A stretch of 64,000 nt of DNA. Source: Ectorhizobium quercum. Its GTDB lineage: Bacteria; Pseudomonadota; Alphaproteobacteria; Rhizobiales; Rhizobiaceae. The stretch lies in the NCBI RefSeq assembly GCF_026552795.1, contig NZ_JANFPI010000009.1:1-64000 (forward strand), in the 5' to 3' direction. The position numbers and the translations under genes were made by a program. The notes under the pieces were generated by a model. The model saw nothing but the letters and a program-made list of their open reading frames with translations, ran no database searches and was not told the origin of the DNA. How positions within the stretch are numbered: the first letter of the stretch is position 1; the number at the start of each line of letters is the position of its first letter. Positions 8,789-17,890 of the stretch are shown here, piece by piece.

Positions 8789-9742
8789 TCAGAGGAGCTT
8801 CATGAGTTCGGGAAGCCGGTCGTTGATCAGCCAGCCGTAATAATTCTCCTCGGGCCAGGCCTGCCGGCCGGCGGCGCGCTGGGCGGCCAGCCGGCGGGCA
8901 CGCTCGCGGGGGTTGCCGATATTGTAGAGTGTCGCGGTGATGCCCGGATTGGTGGAGATATCGACGCCGGCTATATCGTTGTAATCGTCGATCGAGCGGC
9001 GGATGATCGCCGCCATGTAGGCCAGTGAGCGATCCGGGTCCATGATCGCCCTGTAGACGCCGGCGGCATCCTTCTCGTCCAGCCTTTCATAGCCGGAACG
9101 CCTGACGACCAGGTCGGACAGCATCAGGGCCGTCAGCGGGTTGATCTGGCCGAGGCCGAAGGTCTGGCCGGCGAAGAAGGGCTGGAAGAATACGGCGCTG
9201 AAGCGGTTGTCCGGAAAGGACGTGCCATCGACCGCGCGGCCCCGGAAGCTCTTGTCCCAGATGCCCTCGCGGCAGGTCCAGAGGCTGTAGCTGTCTGACT
9301 GCCGGCAGCCGGCGAATTGCGGCCGGGCGAGAAAATCGGAAATCGACTCGTTCGCATAGCTGAAGCGGAACGAATTGCCGGTATAGGACGCCGCCTTGAC
9401 ATAATAGCTCTGGAGCCGGTCGTAGGCGTCGACATTATAGGTGTGTTCGCCGACCAGCGCCCCGACCATATGGATCGGCGCGATACCGTAGGTCGCGGCG
9501 GTCTTCTTTATCTTGGCGATGAGCTGGCGGTCGCTGGCCAGCAGGTCGCGGACCTTCTCGTACTTGCGGTCGAAGCTCGACTTCAAGGCGGCGGTGCGGC
9601 GCACCGAGGCCCCCGGGATCGCCGGTTGTTCGGCATTGCGGTTGCCCGCCGGCACGGCGACACCCGCCTGCGCCATTTCCGCCGATGCAAGGGCCGCAAC
9701 GCCCGCCAATGCCAGAATGATCCGTCGAAGCTTCACCATCAT
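8789..9742 (-). CDS. DUF1402 family protein, exported
   Basis: This is a 317 aa protein of the DUF1402 family, found mainly in Rhizobiales and of unknown function. A signal peptide is evident (MMVKLRRIILALAG... cleaved near AQA-G). The mature part has a lysozyme-like feel, with IAPIHMVGALVGEHTYNVDAYDR and GLGQINPLTALMLSD. The latter resembles the Gln-Ile-Asn-containing motif of lytic transglycosylase folds, so a peptidoglycan-related role is possible but unproven. I start at the double Met (9742). A longer reading from 9772 would begin inside a dispersed repeat fragment (9757-9800), which argues against it. Confidence 0.75.
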   Translation of the reverse strand: MMVKLRRIILALAGVAALASAEMAQAGVAVPAGNRNAEQPAIPGASVRRTAALKSSFDRKYEKVRDLLASDRQLIAKIKKTAATYGIAPIHMVGALVGEHTYNVDAYDRLQSYYVKAASYTGNSFRFSYANESISDFLARPQFAGCRQSDSYSLWTCREGIWDKSFRGRAVDGTSFPDNRFSAVFFQPFFAGQTFGLGQINPLTALMLSDLVVRRSGYERLDEKDAAGVYRAIMDPDRSLAYMAAIIRRSIDDYNDIAGVDISTNPGITATLYNIGNPRERARRLAAQRAAGRQAWPEENYYGWLINDRLPELMKLL

Positions 9743-9756
9743 GCCCGTTCTTTTTG

Positions 9757-9800
9757 GCAATTCCGGATGCAAATCGCTACCCGTTTTTCCGGAAACTGCA
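9757..9800. repeat. Partial copy (right half) of the mosaic intergenic repeat
   Basis: The sequence ATTCCGGATGCAAATCGC... ending TCCGGAAACTGC aligns with the right half of the full elements at 17530-17631 and 40205-40310 (shared core: TTCCGGAcGCa, then CCGCt, then tTTGCcGGAAA). It lies just upstream of the DUF1402 start. The stretch from 9801 to 9910 holds nothing I recognise. Confidence 0.5.
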
Positions 9801-9910
9801 AGTGGCCCGGCTCAATCGCTTCCCGGCCGCGGCAGGCGGCCGAATCGGATCAACAGCGGGAAAGTCGCTTTCAGGCGGCTCAGACTGCCGACAAACTGCT
9901 CATCGCTCTC

Positions 9911-10109
9911 TTTCGTCATGGTCGGGCCAGACCCCACCATCCACCGCGCCGCTTGCGGCGTGGACCCTCGGGTCAAGCCCGAGGGTGACGAAGGAAAGGG
10001 TTTGCCAATACACTGAGTCGTCTTCAGGCGGCTCTCCTTTAACGAATCCGTGCCGGTTTTGTCGAGGGCGGGATTGTTCACAATCCCGCCAGACCGGCAT
10101 TTCCGCCAT
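9911..10109. repeat. 200 bp dispersed repeat, copy 1
   Basis: This is nearly identical to 17683-17882. It contains three hairpins: CGCCGC-TT-GCGGCG, CCTCGGG-tcaag-CCCGAGG, and GGCGGGATTG-TTCA-CAATCCCGCC (10 bp stem, about 10069-10092). It ends exactly at the hslU stop codon, so it forms the 3' flank of the hslVU transcript. Spurious short frames in it encode LGLDPRVH-like peptides that are not real proteins. There are no transposase, terminal inverted repeats or target duplications visible. Confidence 0.85.
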
Positions 10110-11416
10110 CAGAGAATGTAGCGCGACAGGTCCGTGTCGCGGGCGAGATCGCCGACATGCTCGCGGACATACTCCGAATCGATCATGATTTCGGAGCCGC
10201 CACGATCCGGCGCATTGAACGAAATCTCGTCCAGAACACGCTCCATGACCGTTTGCAGGCGCCGCGCGCCGATGTTCTCGACAGTGGCGTTGAGATGCAC
10301 CGCCGTATCCGCCAGCGCATCGATGGCGTCTTCGGTGAAATCGAGGTTCAGGTTTTCCGTCGCCATCAGCGCCTTGTACTGGCGGATCAGGCTGGCCTCG
10401 GTTTCCGTCAGGATGCGGCGGAAGTCTTCCTTGGTCAACGGCTTCAGCTCGACGCGGATCGGCAGTCGGCCCTGAAGCTCAGGCAGAAGGTCGGAGGGCT
10501 TGGCCACATGGAAGGCGCCCGAGGCGATGAAGAGGATGTGATCCGTCTTCACCGGGCCGTATTTGGTCGAAACCGTGGTGCCTTCGACCAGCGGCAGCAG
10601 GTCGCGCTGAACGCCCTCGCGGGAAACGCCCGCTCCGACGCCGCCGTCGCGCGCGGCGATCTTGTCGATCTCGTCGATGAAGACGATCCCGTCGTTCTCG
10701 GCCGAGCGGATCGCCTCGCGCTGGATGACCTCGTTATCGATCAGCTTGTCGGATTCGTCGCGGATCAGTTCGGGATAGGACTTGGAGACGGTGGTTCGCA
10801 CTTTCTTGGTGCGCCCGCCCATCGCCTTGCCGAACATTTCCGAAAGGTTCAGCACGCCGATATTGGCGCCCGGCATGCCCGGGATCTCGAAACCCGGCGT
10901 GCCGGAACCGCTGTCGGCCACTTCGATGTCGATTTCCTTGTCGTCCAGCTCGCCGGCGCGCAGCTTCTTGCGGAAGCTTTCCCGCGTGGCGGGAGAGGCG
11001 GTGGCGCCGACCAGCGCGTCCAGCACGCGCTCCTCGGCATTCTGGTGGGCCTTGGCCTCCACTTCGGAGCGCTTCCTGTCGCGCACCAGCGCGATGCCGA
11101 CCTCGACCAGATCGCGGATGATCTGCTCGACGTCGCGGCCGACATAGCCGACCTCGGTGAATTTCGTCGCCTCGACCTTGATGAAGGGAGCGCCGGCGAG
11201 CTTGGCCAGACGGCGGGAAATCTCCGTCTTGCCGACGCCGGTCGGGCCGATCATCAGGATGTTCTTCGGCATCACCTCGTCGCGCAGCCCTTCCTCGAGC
11301 TGCTGGCGGCGCCAGCGGTTGCGGAGCGCGATGGCCACGGCGCGCTTGGCGTCATGCTGGCCGATGATGTGGCGGTCCAGTTCGGACACGATTTCGCGAG
11401 GGGAAAAATTGGTCAT
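10109..11416 (-). CDS. hslU: HslU, ATPase subunit of the HslUV protease
   Basis: This 435 aa AAA+ unfoldase forms the hexameric ring that feeds unfolded substrates to the HslV peptidase. The Walker A is GPTGVGKTE near residue 60, Walker B is [10 protein letters not shown] near 250, the intermediate I-domain lies between, and sensor 2 motif [10 protein letters not shown] is near the C-terminus. The extreme C-terminal DLSRYIL is the conserved tail that inserts into HslV and activates it. It lies 24 bp downstream of hslV on the same strand. In many Rhizobiales an acetyltransferase gene separates the two; here they are adjacent. Its stop abuts a dispersed repeat. Confidence 0.97.
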   Translation of the reverse strand: MTNFSPREIVSELDRHIIGQHDAKRAVAIALRNRWRRQQLEEGLRDEVMPKNILMIGPTGVGKTEISRRLAKLAGAPFIKVEATKFTEVGYVGRDVEQIIRDLVEVGIALVRDRKRSEVEAKAHQNAEERVLDALVGATASPATRESFRKKLRAGELDDKEIDIEVADSGSGTPGFEIPGMPGANIGVLNLSEMFGKAMGGRTKKVRTTVSKSYPELIRDESDKLIDNEVIQREAIRSAENDGIVFIDEIDKIAARDGGVGAGVSREGVQRDLLPLVEGTTVSTKYGPVKTDHILFIASGAFHVAKPSDLLPELQGRLPIRVELKPLTKEDFRRILTETEASLIRQYKALMATENLNLDFTEDAIDALADTAVHLNATVENIGARRLQTVMERVLDEISFNAPDRGGSEIMIDSEYVREHVGDLARDTDLSRYIL

Positions 11417-11440
11417 GATACTCTTGGCCTCCCGTCCATC

Positions 11441-11971
11441 TCAACGTTCGGCATCGAGCGTTTCGACAATGACATTCTGGTTGGTATAGACACAGATATC
11501 GGCGGCGATATCCAGGGCACGGCGGGCGATTTCCTCGGCGTCCTTGTCGGAATCGATCAGCGCGCGGGCAGCGGCCAGCGCGTAATTGCCGCCCGACCCG
11601 ATGGCGATCGCGCCATGTTCCGGCTCCAGCACGTCGCCGTTGCCGGTGATCGCCAACGTGACCTGCCGGTCGGCGACGATCATCATCGCCTCCAGATTGC
11701 GCAGATACTTGTCGGTGCGCCAGTCCTTGGCCAGCTCCACCGCCGCGCGCATCAGCTGGCCGGGATATTGCTCCAGTTTCTTTTCCAGCCGGTCGAGCAG
11801 GGTGAAGGCGTCGGCCGTCGCGCCTGCGAAACCGGCCACCACCTCGCCGCCCTTGCCGATGCGGCGGACCTTGCGGGCATTGCTCTTCATGACGGTCTGG
11901 CCGAGGCTGACCTGACCGTCGCCGGCCATCACGACCTTGCCATCCTTGCGTACAGAGATAATCGTCGTCAT
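11441..11971 (-). CDS. hslV: HslV, peptidase subunit of the HslUV protease
   Basis: This 176 aa proteasome-beta-like threonine peptidase forms a double hexamer with HslU and degrades misfolded proteins. The sequence opens [11 protein letters not shown], so removal of Met exposes the catalytic Thr at position 2. There is no N-terminal extension. [14 protein letters not shown] and the [14 protein letters not shown] segment are conserved. A good Shine-Dalgarno (AAGGATC) lies just upstream of the ATG, immediately after a stable 5' UTR hairpin (11985-12005). Transcription is presumably heat-shock linked, but I could not identify a sigma32 promoter with confidence. Confidence 0.96.
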   Translation of the reverse strand: MTTIISVRKDGKVVMAGDGQVSLGQTVMKSNARKVRRIGKGGEVVAGFAGATADAFTLLDRLEKKLEQYPGQLMRAAVELAKDWRTDKYLRNLEAMMIVADRQVTLAITGNGDVLEPEHGAIAIGSGGNYALAAARALIDSDKDAEEIARRALDIAADICVYTNQNVIVETLDAER

Positions 11972-11984
11972 CGAATGATCCTTC

Positions 11985-12005
11985 GGCCCGGAAACGGTCC
12001 GGGCC
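11985..12005 (-). promoter_or_regulatory. 5' UTR hairpin upstream of hslV
   Basis: GGCCCGGA and TCCGGGCC form an 8 bp GC stem with a five-base loop, ending a few bases before the hslV Shine-Dalgarno. A stabilising 5' stem-loop is known for the E. coli hslVU mRNA; whether this one acts similarly is inference. Confidence 0.5.
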
Positions 12006-12016
12006 CTTCCTTAAGA

Positions 12017-12072
12017 TTCACACGCAATCCCGCACGCAAAACCGTTTCACATCTTGCCGGAGAACTGCTCTG
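12017..12072. repeat. Degenerate right-half copy of the mosaic intergenic repeat
   Basis: CACGCAATCCCGCACGCAAAACCG...CTTGCCGGAGAACTGCTCT aligns with the right half of the element at 40205-40310 with several substitutions. It lies between the divergent hslV and hisB. Confidence 0.5.
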
Positions 12073-12192
12073 GGTTGGAACTTATGTAAGCGCACCGGAT
12101 GCGAATGCAATGCACCCCGCCCGCCGCAATGGATTCTGGCATTTGCGGCCCATGCCTGATAAGGAACGGACACATTGCAAGGGAGCCCCGAC

Positions 12193-12798
12193 ATGACCGA
12201 AGCCGCAAGCCGCAAGGCCAGCGTTTCCCGCACCACCAACGAGACCTCCATTTCCGTTTCCGTCGACATCGACGGCACCGGCCAGGGCAATATCTCGACG
12301 GGCATCGGCTTCTTCGACCACATGCTGGACCAGTTCTGCCGTCATTCGCTGATCGACATGGACATTTCCGTGAAGGGCGACCTGCATATCGACGATCACC
12401 ACACCGTCGAGGATACCGGCATCGCGCTCGGGCAGGCGATCTCCCGGGCGCTCGGCGACCGCCGCGGCATCACCCGCTACGCCGCCCTCGACCTCGTGAT
12501 GGACGAGACCATGACCAGGGCCGGCATCGACGTTTCCGGCCGCCCCTTCCTCGTCTGGAACGTAACGTTCCCGGCGGCGAAGATCGGCACCTTCGATACC
12601 GAGCTGGTGCGGGAATTCTTCCAGGCCTTCGCCCAGAATGCCGGCATCACGCTGCATGTGCTGAACCATTACGGCGCCAACAACCACCATATCGCCGAGA
12701 CCTGCTTCAAGGCCGTTGCCCGCGCCTTGCGCACGGCAACCGAGATCGATCCACGCCAGGCAAACCGGATTCCCTCCACCAAGGGCATTCTGGTCTGA
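12193..12798 (+). CDS. hisB: Imidazoleglycerol-phosphate dehydratase
   Basis: This 201 aa enzyme catalyses the sixth step of histidine synthesis (imidazole glycerol phosphate to imidazole acetol phosphate). It is a stand-alone dehydratase without the phosphatase domain of enterobacterial HisB. The Mn-binding histidine motifs are visible: [24 protein letters not shown], and [15 protein letters not shown] 12193 is preceded by AAGGGAG at a spacing of seven bases. A start at 12175 would add six residues and lose that spacing. It opens the histidine operon hisB-DUF2628-hisH-hisA-hisF-hisE. Confidence 0.97.
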   Translation: MTEAASRKASVSRTTNETSISVSVDIDGTGQGNISTGIGFFDHMLDQFCRHSLIDMDISVKGDLHIDDHHTVEDTGIALGQAISRALGDRRGITRYAALDLVMDETMTRAGIDVSGRPFLVWNVTFPAAKIGTFDTELVREFFQAFAQNAGITLHVLNHYGANNHHIAETCFKAVARALRTATEIDPRQANRIPSTKGILV

Positions 12799-12882
12799 TC
12801 CGGACCCGGCAATTGCCAACGGAAAGCCGCGAAACGCTTTCCGCGATTGCCCCGGACGCCTCGCCCACGAGGGAAACCCTTC

Positions 12883-13356
12883 ATGGCAAGCTTCGTTTTT
12901 CTGACACCGCCCGGCAGCGTCGAAGGCGACGAGCGCACGGCGGTCGTCCGTGACGGCTTCTCGTTTCTGGCCTATTTCCTGCCGCCACTATGGTTTCTTC
13001 TCCATCGCCTGTGGTTCGAGGCTTTCCTGACGCTTCTGCTGCTGGCGCTTTCCGGCATTCTGGCCGGGATCGAGGCCGCCGCTCCCGCCGGGCCGGTCCT
13101 GGCTTTGGCCGTGAGCGTTTTCAGCGGGCTTGAAAGCCGCAATCTCGCCATCCGCAAACGCGAGCGGCACGGCTACCGGATCGCCGCCGCGATCGTGGCG
13201 AGGAATCTCGACGAGGCCGAGGAAATCTTCTTTTCCGGGGCGGCACTTCGGACTAGAACGCCGGTGAATTCAGCCGGTGCGGCGCCGGCCGCCTATGCGC
13301 CAGTGGGCGACCGGCGTCCGGTGCTCGGCCTTTTCGATTTGCATGGAGGACGCTAG
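12883..13356 (+). CDS. DUF2628 family small membrane protein
   Basis: This is a 157 aa membrane protein of the DUF2628 type, function unknown. The sequence shows a soluble start ([12 protein letters not shown]), then [17 protein letters not shown] followed by a hydrophobic helix (about residues 45-62) and a second (about 68-85), then a charged tail with RRERHGY-like and EAEEIFF segments. ATG 12883 has GAGGGAAA eight bases upstream. It is inserted between hisB and hisH, four bases before hisH, an arrangement seen in rhizobial his operons. Nothing in the sequence indicates a direct role in histidine synthesis. Confidence 0.82.
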   Translation: MASFVFLTPPGSVEGDERTAVVRDGFSFLAYFLPPLWFLLHRLWFEAFLTLLLLALSGILAGIEAAAPAGPVLALAVSVFSGLESRNLAIRKRERHGYRIAAAIVARNLDEAEEIFFSGAALRTRTPVNSAGAAPAAYAPVGDRRPVLGLFDLHGGR

Positions 13357-13360
13357 AGCG

Positions 13361-14011
13361 ATGCGCGTCGCGATCATAGACTACGGTTCGGGCAACCTGC
13401 GCTCGGCCACCAAAGCCTTCGAGCGTTCCGCCCGCGAACAGGGACTGGACGCCGAGATCGTCCTGACCGACAAGGCCGACATCGTTGCCGGCGCCGACCG
13501 CATCGTGCTGCCGGGCGTCGGCGCCTATGCCGATTGCCGCGCCGGTCTCGACGCCGTGCCGGGCATGGTGGAAGCGCTTCGCCATGCGGTGGAGGAAAAG
13601 GCGCGTCCCTTCCTCGGCATCTGCGTCGGCATGCAGCTCATGTCGTCGCGCGGACTGGAAAAGACGATCACCGACGGTCTGGGCTGGATCGCCGGCGACG
13701 TGGTGGAAATGACGCCGTCCGACCCGGAGCTGAAGATTCCGCAGATCGGCTGGAACACGCTGACGCTCAACCGTCCCCACCCGCTTTTCGACGGCATCCC
13801 AACGGGGCCGGACGGGCTGCATGCCTATTTCGTGCATTCCTACCATCTGGCCGCGGCGCGGCCGGAAGACGTCATCGCCACCACCGATTACGGCGGGCCG
13901 GTGACGGCCTTCGTCGGCCGCGACAACATGGCCGGAGCGCAGTTCCACCCCGAAAAGAGCCAGACGCTCGGCCTGAAACTCATCGCCAACTTCCTGAAAT
14001 GGGCGCCCTGA
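13361..14011 (+). CDS. hisH: Imidazole glycerol phosphate synthase, glutaminase subunit
   Basis: This 216 aa class I glutamine amidotransferase releases ammonia from glutamine and channels it into HisF. The nucleophile Cys is at about 88 in [11 protein letters not shown]. The His-Glu pair appears near the end in FHPEKSQ. The N-terminal [15 protein letters not shown] is the family opening. ATG 13361 follows GGAGGA closely. It is one base from hisA (TGAC-ATG), indicating tight co-translation with the rest of the operon. Confidence 0.97.
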   Translation: MRVAIIDYGSGNLRSATKAFERSAREQGLDAEIVLTDKADIVAGADRIVLPGVGAYADCRAGLDAVPGMVEALRHAVEEKARPFLGICVGMQLMSSRGLEKTITDGLGWIAGDVVEMTPSDPELKIPQIGWNTLTLNRPHPLFDGIPTGPDGLHAYFVHSYHLAAARPEDVIATTDYGGPVTAFVGRDNMAGAQFHPEKSQTLGLKLIANFLKWAP

Positions 14012-14012
14012 C

Positions 14013-14759
14013 ATGATCCTCTTTCCCGCAATAGACCTGAAGGACGGCCAGTGCGTGCGCCTGAAGCTCGGCGACATGGACCAGGCCACGGTCTACAATC
14101 CCGACCCGGCGGCCCAGGCGAAAGCCTTCGAGGACCAGGGCTTCGAATGGCTGCACGTCGTCGACCTCAACGGCGCCTTCGCCGGCTCGTCGGTCAACGG
14201 CGCGGCGGTGGACGCCATCCTGAAGGCGACGAAGAACCCGGTGCAACTCGGCGGCGGCATCCGCACGCTCGACCATATCGAAAGCTGGCTTGCGCGCGGG
14301 CTTTCCCGCGTCATCCTCGGCACGGTCGCGGTGCGCGATCCGGCACTGGTCATCGAGGCCTGCAAGCGCTTCCCCGGCCATATCGCCGTCGGCATCGACG
14401 CCAAGGGCGGCAAGGTGGCGGTCGAGGGCTGGGCGGAAGCCTCCGAACTCGGGGTGATCGAACTGGCGCGGAAATTCGAGGGTGCCGGCGTCTCCGCCAT
14501 CATCTACACCGACATCGACCGCGACGGCATCCTGACCGGCATCAACTGGGCCTCGACGCTGGAGCTGGCGAACGCCGTTTCCATTCCCGTCATCGCCTCG
14601 GGCGGGCTCGCCTCGCTGGACGATATCCGCCGCATGCTTGAGCCAGATGCCGCCCGTCTCGAAGGCGCGATCTCCGGCCGGGCGCTCTACGACGGCCGCA
14701 TCGACCCGAAGGAAGCGCTGGCGCTGATCGCAAATGCGAAGAAGGAGGCCGTCCGATGA
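14013..14759 (+). CDS. hisA: ProFAR isomerase (phosphoribosyl-formimino-AICAR-P isomerase)
   Basis: This 248 aa beta/alpha-barrel isomerase performs the Amadori rearrangement in histidine synthesis. The catalytic Asp is at about 8 in FPAIDLKDG. The second Asp lies in [18 protein letters not shown] and ASGGLAS bind the two phosphates. It overlaps hisF by four bases (ATGA). Confidence 0.97.
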   Translation: MILFPAIDLKDGQCVRLKLGDMDQATVYNPDPAAQAKAFEDQGFEWLHVVDLNGAFAGSSVNGAAVDAILKATKNPVQLGGGIRTLDHIESWLARGLSRVILGTVAVRDPALVIEACKRFPGHIAVGIDAKGGKVAVEGWAEASELGVIELARKFEGAGVSAIIYTDIDRDGILTGINWASTLELANAVSIPVIASGGLASLDDIRRMLEPDAARLEGAISGRALYDGRIDPKEALALIANAKKEAVR

Positions 14760-15532
14760 CCCTCAAGGCCCGCGTCATTCCCTGCCTCGACGTGAAGGAC
14801 GGCCGCGTCGTCAAGGGCGTCAACTTCGTCGACCTGATCGACGCCGGCGATCCGGTGGAGGCCGCGCAGGCCTATGACGCCGCCGGTGCCGACGAGCTGT
14901 GCTTCCTCGACATCACCGCCTCGTCGGACGATCGCGACACGATCTTCGACGTGGTGCAGCGGACCGCCGAACATTGCTTCATGCCGCTCACCGTCGGCGG
15001 CGGCGTGCGCACCATTGCCGATATCCGCAAGCTGCTGCTGTGCGGCGCGGACAAGGTTTCGATCAACTCCGCCGCCGTGAGGAACCCGGATTTCGTCACG
15101 GAAGCCGCCGACAAGTTCGGCGACCAGTGCATCGTCGTCTCCATCGACGCCAAGAAGGTTTCGAAAGAGGGTGAGGCGAACCGCTGGGAAATCCATACCC
15201 ACGGCGGCCGCAACCCGACCGGCATCGACGCCGTCGACTTCGCCATCAGGATGGTCGAGCGCGGCGCGGGCGAGCTGCTCGTCACCTCGATGGACAGGGA
15301 CGGCACCAAATCCGGCTACGACCTGGAACTGACGCGGACGATTGCCGACGCCGTGCGCGTTCCCGTGATCGCGTCGGGCGGCGTCGGCACGCTGGACGAC
15401 CTCGTGGCCGGCGTGAAGGAAGGCCATGCGACGGCGGTGCTCGCCGCCTCGATCTTTCATTTCGGCACCTATTCCATCGGCGAGGCCAAGCGCTATATGG
15501 CCGAACGCGGCATACCGATGCGGCTCGACTGA
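14756..15532 (+). CDS. hisF: Imidazole glycerol phosphate synthase, cyclase subunit
   Basis: This 258 aa barrel enzyme combines PRFAR with ammonia from HisH to give imidazole glycerol phosphate and AICAR. The catalytic Asp is at about 12 in [12 protein letters not shown]. The second is in [19 protein letters not shown] and ASGGVG form the phosphate sites. It starts inside the hisA stop and is followed 17 bp later by hisE. Confidence 0.97.
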   Translation: MTLKARVIPCLDVKDGRVVKGVNFVDLIDAGDPVEAAQAYDAAGADELCFLDITASSDDRDTIFDVVQRTAEHCFMPLTVGGGVRTIADIRKLLLCGADKVSINSAAVRNPDFVTEAADKFGDQCIVVSIDAKKVSKEGEANRWEIHTHGGRNPTGIDAVDFAIRMVERGAGELLVTSMDRDGTKSGYDLELTRTIADAVRVPVIASGGVGTLDDLVAGVKEGHATAVLAASIFHFGTYSIGEAKRYMAERGIPMRLD

Positions 15533-15549
15533 TATCCGGGAGAGAAACG

Positions 15550-15870
15550 ATGAGCGAGTTCACCCTGTCCGATCTGGAAAAGATCGTCGCGACGCGCGCG
15601 CATGCCTCGCCGGACGAATCCTGGACGGCGAAGCTCTACGCCGCCGGCCAGCGCAAGGCGGCGAAGAAGCTGGGCGAGGAGGCCGTTGAGACGGTGATCG
15701 CCGCCATCGCCAGCGACCGCGCCAACCTTATCGACGAAAGCGCGGACCTGCTCTATCATCTTCTCGTCGTTTTGAAGATTGCAGACATACCGCTTTCGGA
15801 TGTATTGAAGATATTGGAAAAGCGTACTGTGAAAACCGGCCTTGAGGAGAAGGCCAGTCGTCGGGAGTGA
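15550..15870 (+). CDS. hisE: Phosphoribosyl-ATP pyrophosphatase
   Basis: This 106 aa all-alpha nucleotide pyrophosphohydrolase hydrolyses phosphoribosyl-ATP to phosphoribosyl-AMP, the second step of histidine synthesis. The MazG-like metal motif [11 protein letters not shown] and [12 protein letters not shown] supply the acidic ligands. It is stand-alone, not fused to HisI. ATG 15550 follows GGGAGAG. It is the last his gene here and lies three bases before coaA. Confidence 0.96.
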   Translation: MSEFTLSDLEKIVATRAHASPDESWTAKLYAAGQRKAAKKLGEEAVETVIAAIASDRANLIDESADLLYHLLVVLKIADIPLSDVLKILEKRTVKTGLEEKASRRE

Positions 15871-15873
15871 GAC

Positions 15874-16866
15874 ATGGTCGCAATCAGGGAGGTGGAGGTG
15901 CCGGAAACGCTGGATCATTTCCAGGCGAGCCGATATTCTCCGTATCATTTCTTCAGCGCAACGGAATGGGCGCGGTTCCGCGCCGATACGCCGTTGACGC
16001 TCACCGAAGACGACCTGAAGCGTCTGCGCTCCATCGACGATCCCATCGACCTCGATGAAGTGCGCCGCATCTATCTGTCGCTGTCGCGCCTGCTTTCGGC
16101 CCATGTCGAATCCTCGCAGATGCTGTTCAACCAGCGCAACCAGTTCCTCAGCCTTTCCGATGCCGTCAAGACGCCCTTCGTGATCGGCATCGCCGGTTCC
16201 GTGGCCGTGGGCAAGTCGACGACGGCGCGCATCCTGAAGGAGTTGCTGGCCCGCTGGCCGTCGAGCCCGAAGGTCGATCTCGTCACCACCGACGGTTTTC
16301 TCTACCCGAACGCCATCCTGAAGGCGCGCGGCCTGATGGCCCGCAAGGGCTTTCCGGAAAGCTACAACACCGGCGCCCTGCTGCGCTTCCTGTCGGATAT
16401 CAAGGCCGGCCTGCCGAATGTGAAGGCGCCGCGCTATTCGCACAACGTCTATGACGTCCTGCCGGACGAATTCACCATCGTCGACCGGCCCGACATCCTG
16501 ATTTTCGAAGGCGTCAACGTTCTCCAGTCCCGCCACCTGCCGGCGGGCGGCAAGATCGTGCCCATCGTGTCCGACTTCTTCGACTTCTCGATTTATATCG
16601 ACGCCGAGGAACACCTGATCCACGAATGGTATGTGAGCCGGTTCCTGCGCCTGCGCGAGACGGCCTTTCGCGACCCGCACGCCTATTTCAACCGCTATGC
16701 CTCGATCAGCGTCGAGGAGGCGGTGGGCATGGCCGAGGGCCTGTGGCACAACACCAACCTGAAGAACCTGCGCCAGAACATCCTGCCGACGCGCCCGCGC
16801 GCCGACCTCATCCTCAAGAAGGGCGAGAACCACCTGGTGGAAACGGTCGCGCTGCGCAAGCTCTGA
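15874..16866 (+). CDS. coaA: Type I pantothenate kinase
   Basis: This 330 aa enzyme phosphorylates pantothenate, the first and rate-setting step of coenzyme A synthesis. The P-loop GSVAVGKST places Lys at about 114. TTDGFLYPN and KGFPESYN are conserved CoaA segments. It starts three bases after hisE and is probably the last gene of the his operon. Its 3' end faces alkB, with a GC hairpin (16869-16893) in the 15 bp gap running into alkB. Confidence 0.96.
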   Translation: MVAIREVEVPETLDHFQASRYSPYHFFSATEWARFRADTPLTLTEDDLKRLRSIDDPIDLDEVRRIYLSLSRLLSAHVESSQMLFNQRNQFLSLSDAVKTPFVIGIAGSVAVGKSTTARILKELLARWPSSPKVDLVTTDGFLYPNAILKARGLMARKGFPESYNTGALLRFLSDIKAGLPNVKAPRYSHNVYDVLPDEFTIVDRPDILIFEGVNVLQSRHLPAGGKIVPIVSDFFDFSIYIDAEEHLIHEWYVSRFLRLRETAFRDPHAYFNRYASISVEEAVGMAEGLWHNTNLKNLRQNILPTRPRADLILKKGENHLVETVALRKL

Positions 16867-16881
16867 AACCCGCGCCCACAT

Positions 16882-17514
16882 TCACGGCGCGGGCGAGACG
16901 CGCCGCAGGGTGAGATTGACGCGCCCGCCGTTCTTCAGAAGATCGGACGTGCCCGGATAGATCCGGTCGACGCCGTGAAACAGAAGGCGCCCCTCCCCGC
17001 CCAGCACGAAGACGTCGCCGCTGTGCAGCCGGAACGATTTCGTCGGATCGTTGCGCGCAAGGCCGCCGATCCGGAACAGGCAGGCATCGCCCAGCGAGAC
17101 CGAGAGGACGGGCGCGGAGAATTCGTGTTCGTCGCGGTCCTGATGCAGGCTCATACGGGCGTCGGGAGCGTAGAAATTCACGAGGCAGGCTTCCGGCGGC
17201 GGCGCATCGGGCGCGACCTCCTTCCAGAGATCGAGAAGCCTTGGCGGAATGGCGGGCCACGGCTTGCCGGTTTCGGGATGAAGCGGCTGGTAGCGATAGC
17301 CGCGCTCCTTGTCCGTCACCCAGCCGAGCGGACCGCAATTGGTCATGCGCACCGACATCGGCTTGCCCGTGCGCGGCATGCGCGGAACGAACAGCGGCGC
17401 CTCGGCCACGGCGGCGCGGATCTCCGCAAGCAGATCCTCCTGCGACGTCCGGTCGAAATAGCCGGGCAGAAGCCTGACGCCCGGCGACAGGACAAGCTCA
17501 TTTCCATTGGCCAT
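16882..17514 (-). CDS. alkB: AlkB-type 2-oxoglutarate/Fe(II) dioxygenase
   Basis: This is a 210 aa DNA/RNA alkylation-repair dioxygenase that removes methyl groups from N1-methyladenine and N3-methylcytosine by oxidative demethylation. Iron ligands are HQDRDE (H-x-D) and the distal His in LLFHGVDRI. The 2-oxoglutarate Arg is in the C-terminal GRVNLTLRRV. NFYAPDARMSLH and LGDACLFRIGG are standard AlkB features. I use the internal Met (MANGNELVLSPG) as start; a longer frame from 17571 reads into a dispersed repeat. It is convergent with coaA. No adaptive-response (Ada) box is evident upstream. Confidence 0.92.
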   Translation of the reverse strand: MANGNELVLSPGVRLLPGYFDRTSQEDLLAEIRAAVAEAPLFVPRMPRTGKPMSVRMTNCGPLGWVTDKERGYRYQPLHPETGKPWPAIPPRLLDLWKEVAPDAPPPEACLVNFYAPDARMSLHQDRDEHEFSAPVLSVSLGDACLFRIGGLARNDPTKSFRLHSGDVFVLGGEGRLLFHGVDRIYPGTSDLLKNGGRVNLTLRRVSPAP

Positions 17515-17529
17515 CGGTAGGTCCAGCCT

Positions 17530-17631
17530 GGAGCATTTCCGCTTTTCTCCGAATCGCGAAAATTCTCTCACTATTTGTTTTCACGCATTTCCGGACGCAG
17601 AACCGCTTCGCACTTTTGCTGGAAATGCCCT
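17530..17631. repeat. Mosaic intergenic repeat, copy A
   Basis: This full-length relative of 40205-40310 begins GAGCATTTCCGCTTTTCTCCGAATCGC and ends GCTGGAAATGCCC. The terminal inverted repeats are imperfect here. It lies directly upstream of the alkB start and next to the 200 bp repeat copy at 17683-17882. Confidence 0.75.
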
Positions 17632-17682
17632 ATGAAAAAACGGAACCGCCGCAGTCCGGCGGACAGGCGGCGGTCCCTTCAT

Positions 17683-17882
17683 TTTCGTCATGGTCGGGCC
17701 AGACCCGACCATCCACCGCGCCGCTTGCGGCGTGGACCCTTGGGGCTCAAGCCCGAGGGTGACGAAGGAGAGGGTTTGCCAATACACTGAGCGCCGTCAG
17801 GCGGCTCTCCTTTCACGAATCCCTGCCGGTTCTGTCGAGGGCGGGATTGTTCACAATCCCGCCAGACCGGCATTTCCGCCAT
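17683..17882. repeat. 200 bp dispersed repeat, copy 2
   Basis: This is highly similar over its whole length to 9911-10109, with a few substitutions and one-to-two-base indels. The three-hairpin architecture is preserved, including the perfect GGCGGGATTG-TTCA-CAATCCCGCC stem. As with copy 1, it lies immediately downstream (8 bp) of the stop codon of a leftward gene, here the BON-LysM protein. Confidence 0.85.
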
Positions 17883-17890
17883 GCACGATA

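Noticed and set aside
9812..10109. Short frames encoding LGLDPRVH-type peptides in the 200 bp repeat
   Set aside because: They recur at both repeat copies in different frames and reflect the repeat, not a protein family.
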